43,625 nt of DNA from an uncultured Pseudomonadota bacterium (GTDB lineage Bacteria > Pseudomonadota > Alphaproteobacteria > Rs-D84): contig CADBBQ010000006.1 in assembly GCA_902793005.1 (NCBI GenBank), positions 1 to 43,625 of the forward strand, written 5' to 3'. Positions within the stretch are counted from its first letter, which is position 1. Each line of letters starts with the position of its first letter. The translations under genes were made by a program, and so were the position numbers. Shown here piece by piece: positions 33,223 to 40,494 of this stretch. The notes beneath the pieces were generated by a model. That model worked only from the letters and a program-made list of their open reading frames with translations, did not search any database and was not told where the DNA came from.

Positions 33223-34605
33223 ATGACAAAAGTAAATGCGTTAGATTTATTTTTAAGACAACGAAGATTCGATTTAATTTTTAAATATATTTATATAAAG
33301 AATAAGAATAAAAATATTAAATTTTTCGAAGATTTATATGCAGAACATATTCGTGCTTTCAATAATTTTCATGAAAGAGTGCCAAGTGATGGTATTCCCA
33401 AAGAATCGCGTCAAGATTTTATAAATTCTTTCGATAAATTATATGATAATATTAAAAAAAATGGTTTTGATAAAAAACAGGGACTGATACCAGTTGGCGA
33501 GAATGGTGAAATTAATGATGGTGCACACAGATTAACAATCGCTGCCATATTAGGTTTAGAGGTTGATATAAAAAAAGAACATATTAATTGGCTTTGGGAT
33601 TATAAGTATTTTCAAAATCAAAATATTGATCCTTATTATTCTGATTATGCCGCATTAGAATATGTAAAGCTAAACCCAAATGCTTATATTGTAAACTTAC
33701 AACCTGTAGTATCTACAAAACACGACGAACAGGTTGAACACATATTGGAAAAATATGGTTTTATTTATTACAAGAAAAATGTTGATATAACATTTAATGG
33801 CTTAGTAAATCTTAAAAAATTATCTTATGGTTCTTGTTGGGAAAAAAATTGTAGTTGGATAGGTGATATAAAAAATGGTTTTTCTGGTGCTGTTTTGCAT
33901 GCAAAAAAATCGTTTGGTCGCAACCCCTTGAGAGTATATGTTTTTGTATGTGATAATTTACAAAAAGTTGTGGCGGCAAAAAAAGAAATACGCGAATTAT
34001 TTAATATTGGTAATTTCTGTGTACACATAAACGATACCAGAGAAGAGGCAATTGAATTAGCAGAAACGTATTTTAATGAAAATTCATTGCATATGATAAA
34101 CAAACGTCCATATCAATATGAAGATAAGCATTTTGACGACATGGTCACAGAATTAAGAAACAAAATATATGAGTGTAAAATTGAATTAGAAGATGTTTGC
34201 GGTGCAGGAAGCACACCCCTAGATATTTATGGAATAAGAAAAAGTAATGATTTAGATTTTCTTTATTGTGGAAATCAATCTTTTGATATTCAAACAAACA
34301 CACTATCTAATCACGATTCGCAGTTAATTTACTACCCTTATGATAAAAAAACTATTATATACTCACCAAAAAATTATTTTTATTACAAAGGTATTAAATT
34401 TATTAATTTAGATGTCTTATATAAAATGAAAAAAAATCGCAACGAGAAACCCAAAGATGTAAAAGATTGTAAAATAATAAAATCTTTCAAACAACGTAAG
34501 GTATATCGTAAATCAAACTTTAAAATATTACGTAAAATAAAAGACGGAAACAAACGAACGTTGGTATTTTGTAATTTCATAAAAATAAAATATACCAAAA
34601 GATAA
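33223..34605 (+). CDS. ParB-like domain fused to a minimal nucleotidyltransferase-like domain
   Basis: 460 residues, strongly AT-rich gene. Around 87-112 it has GLIPVGENGEINDGAHRL followed by TIAAILGLEV, the ParB/Srx-type GxHR pattern (G100-A-H102-R103). After a middle region of about 200 residues without recognisable family, residues 327-345 read GAGSTPLDIYGIRKSNDLDF, fitting the GS ... DxD motif of the polymerase-beta nucleotidyltransferase superfamily (GS at 329-330, D343/D345). A third part with VLYKMKKNRNEKPKDVKD follows, as in small nucleotidyltransferases. The activity and its role in polysaccharide synthesis are unknown. Last gene of the operon. Confidence 0.6.
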   Translation: MTKVNALDLFLRQRRFDLIFKYIYIKNKNKNIKFFEDLYAEHIRAFNNFHERVPSDGIPKESRQDFINSFDKLYDNIKKNGFDKKQGLIPVGENGEINDGAHRLTIAAILGLEVDIKKEHINWLWDYKYFQNQNIDPYYSDYAALEYVKLNPNAYIVNLQPVVSTKHDEQVEHILEKYGFIYYKKNVDITFNGLVNLKKLSYGSCWEKNCSWIGDIKNGFSGAVLHAKKSFGRNPLRVYVFVCDNLQKVVAAKKEIRELFNIGNFCVHINDTREEAIELAETYFNENSLHMINKRPYQYEDKHFDDMVTELRNKIYECKIELEDVCGAGSTPLDIYGIRKSNDLDFLYCGNQSFDIQTNTLSNHDSQLIYYPYDKKTIIYSPKNYFYYKGIKFINLDVLYKMKKNRNEKPKDVKDCKIIKSFKQRKVYRKSNFKILRKIKDGNKRTLVFCNFIKIKYTKR

Positions 34606-34630
34606 AAGTGGTACAAGAGTACCACTTTTT
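34604..34630. terminator. Bidirectional terminator between convergent genes
   Basis: 11-bp perfect stem (AAAAGTGGTAC / GTACCACTTTT) with loop AAGA; it overlaps the stop codons of both flanking genes. Confidence 0.9.
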
Positions 34631-35474
34631 AGGCAGCTAATCCACATACATACCATATATTATTTGTGGTTGCACAACTGAATGTAAATCCTGTTGTAGA
34701 GCGTGTTTTATATCCAGCAACCCATGCAGGATAATATGATTGTTGGTTTCCTGTTCCGCATTGGGTGCGAATAACGGTATAGTGTGTATCTGCCATTTCA
34801 ATTGGAAATGTTACGCTGGATGCATTATTTGTTGTTTCGCCGCCCATTTCTACCCATTTGGATTTGTATTTTCTGAACCAGGTATAATTATTTTCTGCGG
34901 TGGGAAATTGGGATTCAATTACATAATCTGTCATTCCCATTGTGCGCACATTTACCGCCGTGATATTTTCACTGTTCGTGGATACATCTGTGCGCAGTGT
35001 CGATATGTCGCCCAGGGCCGCAATTTTCGCGTCTATGTCCACAATCTCGTCGTGAATCGCCGAAATACGCGCTAATATCGCCACCGCGGAATCGTGGTCT
35101 GCGATTTCGGCATATTGCGTGCGCAAAGTGTCTAAATCGTCTTGTTTGTCTTTTAAAACCTCCATCAAATAATTCAAATCCTGGTTCAGCATCACCGGTT
35201 CAATCCGCGCCATCGGCTGGTAATCGGCTATCCGTATCAGTGGTAATTGCCGCGCTATCGTGATGTATTCCATTTGACGCGGCGGCGTGTCAAATACGAC
35301 TTTGCCACCGTTAAAAGGAACATCTGCGTTTGGGCCGCCCGCGTTCCCGATGATGTTGTATCCGTGCGCCGGCGCGTTGTCCACTGTGACGATGATGTTG
35401 CTGTGTTCGAAATAGGGGAAATTAAAGTAAAATTCGGAAATCCTGCCGTTTCCCATAAATGATATTTTTTGCAT
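34629..35474 (-). CDS. Phage tail-fibre-like protein
   Basis: 281 residues from ATG 35474 (AAGGAG ribosome site; an open frame to 35696 is not used). The N-terminus (FYFNFPYFEHSNIIVTVDN ... TIARQLPLIRIADYQP) resembles the T7-type tail-fibre attachment domain. A coiled-coil middle (MEVLKDKQDDLDTLRTQY...) follows, then a C-terminal domain (about 205-281; YTWFRKYKSKWVEMGG, ending CATTNNIWYVCGLAA) like the gp53-type fibre tip. No other phage gene is adjacent, so it is an orphan: a prophage remnant or a domesticated adhesin. Two terminators shield it from the gene upstream. Confidence 0.78.
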   Translation of the reverse strand: MQKISFMGNGRISEFYFNFPYFEHSNIIVTVDNAPAHGYNIIGNAGGPNADVPFNGGKVVFDTPPRQMEYITIARQLPLIRIADYQPMARIEPVMLNQDLNYLMEVLKDKQDDLDTLRTQYAEIADHDSAVAILARISAIHDEIVDIDAKIAALGDISTLRTDVSTNSENITAVNVRTMGMTDYVIESQFPTAENNYTWFRKYKSKWVEMGGETTNNASSVTFPIEMADTHYTVIRTQCGTGNQQSYYPAWVAGYKTRSTTGFTFSCATTNNIWYVCGLAA

Positions 35475-35524
35475 AAAAACTCCTTTTATTATCCGTCTTT
35501 GCCGATGCAAAGCCGCGATTTTAT

Positions 35525-35553
35525 AAAAAAATCCCCACGCCGCGGGGGTGGGG
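35525..35553 (-). terminator. Terminator upstream of the fibre gene
   Basis: TCCCCACGCC-type stem closing with GGGGGTGGGGA; on the minus strand followed by T7 (35525-35531). It would end transcription coming from the gene at 35790-36494. Confidence 0.7.
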
Positions 35554-35578
35554 ACGCGCCCGCACAAAACGGCGGGCA

Positions 35579-35609
35579 AAAAAACAGGCGGCAAAACGCC
35601 ACCTGTTGA
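35579..35609 (-). terminator. Second tandem terminator
   Basis: ACAGGCGGC / GCCACCTGT stem (one mismatch) with loop AAAAC; T7 on the minus strand (35579-35585). Confidence 0.65.
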
Positions 35610-35674
35610 TAAATTTATTATACCACAAACGCCCCCAAAAATCAACAGGGAAATGTTTTTTCCCCGTGGCCACG

Positions 35675-35719
35675 AACCAATATTAAAACGCACCACAAGG
35701 GTGCGTTTTAATATTGGTT
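35675..35719. repeat. Perfect 20-bp inverted repeat (long hairpin)
   Basis: Left arm AACCAATATT... (35675-35694) pairs fully with 35700-35719 across a 5-nt loop ACAAG. No T-tract follows on either strand, so it is not an ordinary terminator. It lies 70 bp from the stop of the membrane/pilin-like gene, at the edge of the AT-rich stretch. Confidence 0.75.
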
Positions 35720-35789
35720 GGAGTGTGTGGGCAAAACGCGGGTTGAAATAATGTTAGATTTGCAATAATCTCCCATTCTATGTGAATAA

Positions 35790-36494
35790 CTAATCAAACA
35801 TTATCTGAATTATATTATGAGAGTCAGAACAATCTTCCGGTGTGGCAATAGCACCATTATACTTTGTGCTATCTATACGATACAACGCAGAATCTGTCCA
35901 TTTGTGTTCAAGAAAATATTTACAATCTGAAGAAGGAACATTATCAATAGAAACGATGAAAAACTTTGTATTTTGTTCATATGCATCTATTCTATAAGTA
36001 CCGTTATAAGGATTATTATTTGACATCCCAAATGCTGCAAATATTGTGCTATTGTCTATTTTTGAATAATCATCGTAATCACCTAATAAAGCTCTAGTGC
36101 CAGCCACCATTTGTATAACCTCATCTTGGACAAGAATTCGTTTTTCAGATTGGTATGCCTTTGTGAATAATATAGACAAAAAGATAAGTACAAAAGCACC
36201 AATAAGGGTTCCGATAGGGATATACTTAAGAATCCATTTAATATTTTTGTGGGTTTTATCAAAATAAACAGCTAATCCTGTCCATAATCCGCTGCCTAAT
36301 AAATACATAAATAACCCAATTAAAAATCTTAAATAAAAATGCTCTATGTTTGTTAATCCGTATATAGTGGCACAGAATAGCCATGTAATAATCCCTGCCA
36401 AAATAAATTTTTTAGATTTTTTAACTTGCAAAATCCAACAAATCAAACCATAGAACATAGATGTTCCTATAATAGCACCTAATAATTCAGCCAT
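35790..36494 (-). CDS. Membrane protein with a pilin-like C-terminal domain
   Basis: The 234 residues have four hydrophobic helices (about 5-22, 31-49, 55-77, 92-112) and then a soluble tail: EVIQMVAGTRALLGDYDDYS ... IFAAFGMSNNNPYNGTYRID ... KFFIVSIDNVPSSDCKYFL ... CSDSHN. This tail follows the order of a type IV (IVb-type) pilin head, with the helix end, a GYxxL-like step, FxI..NVPxxxC and a second Cys for a disulfide loop. The N-terminal prepilin helix is replaced by the multi-pass part. Fold by analogy only. Ribosome site AAAGGATATAACA; promoter at 36525-36553. Low GC suggests acquisition. Confidence 0.55.
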   Translation of the reverse strand: MAELLGAIIGTSMFYGLICWILQVKKSKKFILAGIITWLFCATIYGLTNIEHFYLRFLIGLFMYLLGSGLWTGLAVYFDKTHKNIKWILKYIPIGTLIGAFVLIFLSILFTKAYQSEKRILVQDEVIQMVAGTRALLGDYDDYSKIDNSTIFAAFGMSNNNPYNGTYRIDAYEQNTKFFIVSIDNVPSSDCKYFLEHKWTDSALYRIDSTKYNGAIATPEDCSDSHNIIQIMFD

Positions 36495-36524
36495 TGTTAT
36501 ATCCTTTCTTTAAATACAGGAATA

Positions 36525-36553
36525 AGTATAAGAAGTTTTTGAATAAAAGACAA
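36525..36553 (-). promoter_or_regulatory. Promoter of the membrane/pilin-like gene
   Basis: Minus strand: TTGTCT (36548-36553), 17-bp spacer, TATACT (36525-36530). Confidence 0.5.
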
Positions 36554-36674
36554 TAAAAATAGTCATGAATATTGATTCTGTTTCGCCCACACGCCACAAC
36601 CACTTTGAATGGATGTATAAAGCGGGGGTAGAGTATTGTTGTAAATCTAGCCTTTTTATCGGTTCGAATGTTCT

Positions 36675-36704
36675 TTGACATTTTATCGCTTTTTTGCATA
36701 ATAA
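36675..36704 (+). promoter_or_regulatory. Promoter of the HEPN gene
   Basis: TTGACA (36675-36680), 17-bp spacer, ATAATA/TAATAA (36698-36704). Leader of about 25 nt with AAAGG before the ATG at 36732. Confidence 0.55.
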
Positions 36705-36731
36705 TGTATAGAAAATATAAAGGTTGGTGAT

Positions 36732-37533
36732 ATGGCCGGTTATTATCTAAACTTTACGTGTTTTAAATGTAATAAAAAATCTTTATCTACAAAGGGGTGT
36801 GAAAATGAAATAAATTCGTATATTGTTAAAAATCATGATATGGATGGAATGTTGCAAGTTGTTTGCCCAAAATGTAATGAAATAATAATTGTTGTTAATC
36901 AGTGTTTGCAATTTGAAATTTGTTTGCAGTGTGCAATTGAAAGATTTTTGACAGCTGATTATGCGGAAGCCGTCTTTTTATTGGCAAAATCTAAAGAGAG
37001 TTTTGTTGAATTTGTTATAGATTTATTATGCTATGAAAAAGGAAAAAAATTTGATTTATATAAGAATGGTGTTCATAGGTCAGAAAGACGATATGGTTTT
37101 TTTTATTGCATCATATTTTATGCGATTTGGAGATATTATAAATATGAGATTGTTGGATAGTGATGCAAAGCTAAGGAACGATATAATACATAATGGCGTT
37201 TACCCTAAAAAGCAACAAGTTATAGATTTTGGAAATAGTATTTTGCAATTTTTTTATAAAGTTATAGACAAAATAAAATCTGACATCCCCACTGATGTAT
37301 ACATGAGGTATGTGCATTCAATTAAACAAGGAAAAATAGATACATACAAACAGACATTTAAAGATAAGGATGTTCAAATTCAGACCGTTTCTGATGCAAT
37401 TGATTTTTTTACAAGAAATATTGATGGTATTGAAAATTTTGAAAAATTGTGTAGCATAATAGAGCAAAATAATAGAATGCTAGCTGCACATTCTATAGAT
37501 TTAGAAGCTTCAAATCGTACAAGAAGACAATAG
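36732..37533 (+). pseudogene. HEPN-type protein with zinc ribbon, split by a frameshift
   Basis: Two overlapping frames (36732-37160 and 37033-37533) read as one protein of about 266 residues if one T is removed from the T8 run at 37097-37104. The N-terminal part has a zinc ribbon (CFKC ... CPKC) and the join would give SERRYGFF then IASYFMRFGDI. The second part carries RNDIIH at 37174-37191, the R-x4-H signature of HEPN ribonucleases, and a Lys-rich helical tail. HEPN proteins often act in phage defence or toxin modules. The frameshift may be inactivation, phase variation, programmed slippage or a sequencing error; both halves remain otherwise intact. Confidence 0.6.
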
Positions 37534-37756
37534 TTCGAAAGTGTGGATAATGACATAATTTTTCGAAAATTAAACTTTCGAATTTGCCAAATTCTTATAT
37601 TTTTGCTCTCTGGGATGCGCACGGATTCCCTCGGGCTTTCGCCCTGCGGGGAAACCGTGACGATTGCGGTGCGTTAATACTTCCGCAATCTACTTGTTTT
37701 CGAACCGGGCAAACTGCGTTTGCCGTGGTGTCGCCCCGATGGCTCGCAACCAAAAA
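37534..37756. other. Structured intergenic region with several hairpins
   Basis: No gene seen. TTCGAAAGT (about 37533-37541) pairs with ACTTTCGAA (about 37573-37581). CACGG ... CCGTG (about 37620-37660) closes a long composite stem with TTCCC/GGGGAA and GGGC/GCCC inside. GATTGCGG / CCGCAATC and GGCAAAC / GTTTGCC follow. The row of stems could be a small RNA or a relic at the edge of an acquired segment. Confidence 0.45.
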
Positions 37757-37785
37757 TTAAACCGGCATAAAGCCGGTTGAATTTT
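37757..37785 (-). terminator. Terminator of tRNA-Gln
   Basis: AACCGGC / GCCGGTT stem; on the minus strand a TTTAATTTTTGG tract follows. Confidence 0.6.
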
Positions 37786-37859
37786 TGGTTGGGGCGCACG
37801 GATTCGAACCATGATAAAGAGAACCAAAATCTCTTGTCCTACCATTAGACGACACCCCA
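37786..37859 (-). tRNA. tRNA-Gln (anticodon TTG)
   Basis: 74 nt with an encoded CCA. The minus strand reads TGGGGTG acceptor, D-arm with TAATGGTAGGA, anticodon stem AGAGA/TCTCT around loop TTTTGGT (anticodon TTG), T-loop GGTTCGAATCC, and acceptor end CGCCCCA plus A73 and CCA. U1-A72 at the acceptor is typical of tRNA-Gln. It has its own promoter upstream and a terminator downstream. Confidence 0.94.
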
Positions 37860-37870
37860 ATGACGGGTAA

Positions 37871-37898
37871 ATTATATCTGGAAAAAATCTTTTTGCAA
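37871..37898 (-). promoter_or_regulatory. Promoter for tRNA-Gln
   Basis: Minus strand: TTGCAA (37893-37898), 16-bp spacer, TATAAT (37871-37876), start near 37865. Confidence 0.7.
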
Positions 37899-37936
37899 TA
37901 AAAAATTTGTCATGTGCAAATGTATACGATTTGTTG

Positions 37937-39337
37937 TCAAAACCGGAAATATATAAACGGATTATACGTTGATGCCGCAATGGCCGCAGTGCTTATTATA
38001 AACAACCCAATTAAATACGTGTTCAATGCCAATTTATACATCGGTTTGCGGTTGTCGTCTGGTAAAACCAAATTTTTGAATATCGGCATCGCACACACAA
38101 TTCCAATCACAAATATCAGTATTTCGTATGACCCAATAAAATAGTTTATTTTATACAGCATATCGGTATGCTTCATACCGAACATAACACGAATATATTT
38201 TGTTGCATATGTCATGTCCGGTGCGCGAAACATAACCCAACCGACAACAAACGCCAACATTGTGTATGCGTGTTGGAATGCGGTCATCGCCACTCCGCCA
38301 ACACGTTTGTGGATTCCGGTCAGTTTTTCTATGATTATAAAAAATCCGTGCCATATGCCCCATATTATGAAATTCCACGCTGCGCCGTGCCAAATGCCGG
38401 TCGCTAAAAATACCAGCCCCAGGTTCATTAAATTGCGGCGTTTTGATACCCTGTTTCCACCCAACGGAATATACAAATATTCTTTGAACCATGTCGACAG
38501 CGATATGTGCCACCGCCGCCAAAATTCAGTAATAGATTTTGATATATATGGGTAATTAAAGTTTTCTAAAAATCGAAATCCAAATATATAACCCAAACCA
38601 ATTGCCATATCTGAATATCCAGAAAAATCATAGAACAATTGCAAACTGTACGCGATGGCGCCAATCCATGCAACACCAACGCCCATGTCCGCCGGGTTTA
38701 TTAAAAATATATTATCTGCGACGGCCCCCATTGTGTTTGCAATTAGCATTTTTTTTGCCAATCCAACAATAAAGCGTTTCGCACCATATGCAATTTTTTC
38801 TGTGTTTATTGTGCGATTTTCGATTTGGTCTGCAACATCATGGTATTTAACGATGGGGCCTGCAATCAGTTGTGGAAACAAACAAATATACAGCGCCAGT
38901 TTGCATACATTGTGTTGCACCGGTACGTCCCGACGATAAACATCAACAACATAACTGATTGCCTGGAAAGTATAAAACGAAATACCGATTGGCATAATTA
39001 TGTCCAATGCAGATAAATTCGCATGCGCCACAGAATTTATATTTTCGATAATAAAGTTAAAATATTTGAAATAAAATAATATCGCCAAATCAGCCAATAT
39101 AGTGCCAATTAAAATTGGTTTACGATATGTGTTGTGTTTGTCTATTAAAATTGCGCCGCCCCAGTTTATAAATATTGTCCCCAACATTATAAATACATAT
39201 TTCGGTTCGCCCCAGGCATAGAATAAAATGGATGCTAACAACAAAATATAATTACGATATTTTGACCTTGCCAAAAAATACAGGGCAATAACTGTGGGTA
39301 AAAACATAAAGATAAAAGTCATAGACGAAAATAACAT
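37937..39337 (-). CDS. MBOAT membrane-bound O-acyltransferase (AlgI-like)
   Basis: A 466-residue polytopic enzyme that passes acyl groups across the inner membrane for O-acetylation of an exported polysaccharide. It shows the AlgI pattern: YAWGEPKYVFIM, FPQLIAGPIVKYHD, YDFSGYSDMAIG, FWRRWHISLSTWFKEYLYIPLGG and the catalytic His in ATGIWHGAAWNF. It lies 3 bp after the AlgJ-like gene with AAGGATTAAGAC as ribosome site, so the two work together. Alginate itself is not implied; no alginate genes are visible. Confidence 0.95.
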   Translation of the reverse strand: MLFSSMTFIFMFLPTVIALYFLARSKYRNYILLLASILFYAWGEPKYVFIMLGTIFINWGGAILIDKHNTYRKPILIGTILADLAILFYFKYFNFIIENINSVAHANLSALDIIMPIGISFYTFQAISYVVDVYRRDVPVQHNVCKLALYICLFPQLIAGPIVKYHDVADQIENRTINTEKIAYGAKRFIVGLAKKMLIANTMGAVADNIFLINPADMGVGVAWIGAIAYSLQLFYDFSGYSDMAIGLGYIFGFRFLENFNYPYISKSITEFWRRWHISLSTWFKEYLYIPLGGNRVSKRRNLMNLGLVFLATGIWHGAAWNFIIWGIWHGFFIIIEKLTGIHKRVGGVAMTAFQHAYTMLAFVVGWVMFRAPDMTYATKYIRVMFGMKHTDMLYKINYFIGSYEILIFVIGIVCAMPIFKNLVLPDDNRKPMYKLALNTYLIGLFIISTAAIAASTYNPFIYFRF

Positions 39338-39340
39338 GTC

Positions 39341-40411
39341 TTAATCCTTTGGAAATTTTTGATACGGCAATCCCGACAGGTTCCTTTCAACAATTTCAAA
39401 AATAACAATATCGATATTGTTGTTTTTTATATATTCTAAATCAACAAGTCGAACATCAGCGCGCCACCTGGAATCCACAGATTTGAATGTGTTTGTATAA
39501 TATGGCCCCAATGCAATGGAAAAACTGTCTCGATACGTAAACATCGATGCATTTATTGCCGGATGTTTGTTTTCGCAATGTGTGTCATCACGTGTTGCAA
39601 ATGGGCATATTTCAACGATATTTGGTACGTTGTAAATCGTTGCGTTGTCTGGCGGTAGCGCTGTATTCATATTGGTCAAATCGCCGTTTGGGTATTTTGT
39701 TTCTACCAAATTTTTATAAGCAATCGGTGTAATGTTTAACGCACGCATTATGGTTTTATAACCAATATATGCGCCTAATTTATTCCAATGCGTATCGTTT
39801 TTGAAATATAACAACCCTATATTTTTATTCGCATGCAGTTCATCATACGGGTAAACCACTGGCACATCAGAATTTTTGCGCAACCAATTCACTAATTGTT
39901 GTGAACGGGATTCTGTATCGGGATATTTTTTTGTGACTTTGGTTATGTATTCGCCATATATTTTATTTTTATCAGGTGCAATAAAGAACACAAATTTTTT
40001 ATTATGTTTCTTGCACCAATTGTTTATATCGGTTAAATAATTTTGTATTTGATATAATTGTTCGTCTGTAAATTTATCGATATTTGCAAAATTGCGCATA
40101 GAATCGCCCAATTTATAAAACAACCAATTGTCATTTTCGACCAATACTTGCACATTGCCAGTTGCACCAGCTTGTCGGCTGTACAATTTAATCAGTTGAT
40201 TGCGTCCAAAGAATCTGTCGGAAAACCAAGCGTCGTATTCGATGCCGAATTTGTTGTTTAATTCTGGAATAAACAGCTTTGGTCGCGCCGCCAACATACG
40301 GTTTTCTGTTGCAGATTTTTCATCTGTATTTATGTGCGACATCGGGATTAATAATGCAACTCCCAATACCACAATAAAGATTTTATCTATCAAATTCGTT
40401 TTGCTGGTCAT
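39341..40411 (-). CDS. AlgJ/AlgX-type SGNH acetyltransferase
   Basis: 356 residues from ATG 40411; an extension to 40504 would cross a terminator. A single anchor (about 9-27) holds a periplasmic SGNH-hydrolase-like domain with KFVFFIAPDKN, the Asp-His pair in YFKNDTHWNKLGA and the Ser in TYRDSFSIAL, as in the AlgJ/AlgX family that accepts acetyl groups from AlgI and puts them on polysaccharide. Promoter 10 nt from the ATG and no Shine-Dalgarno: likely leaderless. First gene of the pair with the MBOAT protein. Confidence 0.88.
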   Translation of the reverse strand: MTSKTNLIDKIFIVVLGVALLIPMSHINTDEKSATENRMLAARPKLFIPELNNKFGIEYDAWFSDRFFGRNQLIKLYSRQAGATGNVQVLVENDNWLFYKLGDSMRNFANIDKFTDEQLYQIQNYLTDINNWCKKHNKKFVFFIAPDKNKIYGEYITKVTKKYPDTESRSQQLVNWLRKNSDVPVVYPYDELHANKNIGLLYFKNDTHWNKLGAYIGYKTIMRALNITPIAYKNLVETKYPNGDLTNMNTALPPDNATIYNVPNIVEICPFATRDDTHCENKHPAINASMFTYRDSFSIALGPYYTNTFKSVDSRWRADVRLVDLEYIKNNNIDIVIFEIVERNLSGLPYQKFPKD

Positions 40412-40421
40412 AATACTAGCC

Positions 40422-40450
40422 AGTATAGGATAAAAACCAGATGTATGCAA
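40422..40450 (-). promoter_or_regulatory. Promoter of the O-acetylation pair
   Basis: Minus strand: TTGCAT (40445-40450), 17-bp spacer, TATACT (40422-40427), then 10 nt to the ATG at 40411. Confidence 0.6.
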
Positions 40451-40465
40451 ACGGTTTGTCAAAAC

Positions 40466-40491
40466 AAAAACCGGCGGTTGCCGGCTTTTTG
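40466..40491 (-). terminator. Terminator of the Cys-rich exported protein gene
   Basis: AAAAACCGGC / GCCGGCTTTTT stem around GGTT, with T-tracts on both strands. Confidence 0.8.
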
Positions 40492-40494
40492 TTT

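Noticed and set aside
35475-35696. N-terminal extension of the tail-fibre protein
   Set aside because: The translation is low-complexity over hairpins and terminators; the ATG at 35474 has AAGGAG and begins the fibre domain.
36610-36672. tRNA-like string with GGTAGAG, TTGTAA and GGTTCGAAT at tRNA-like distances
   Set aside because: The stems do not pair (anticodon and T arms have no complementary partners), so it is not a functional tRNA; at best a decayed fragment, possibly coincidence.
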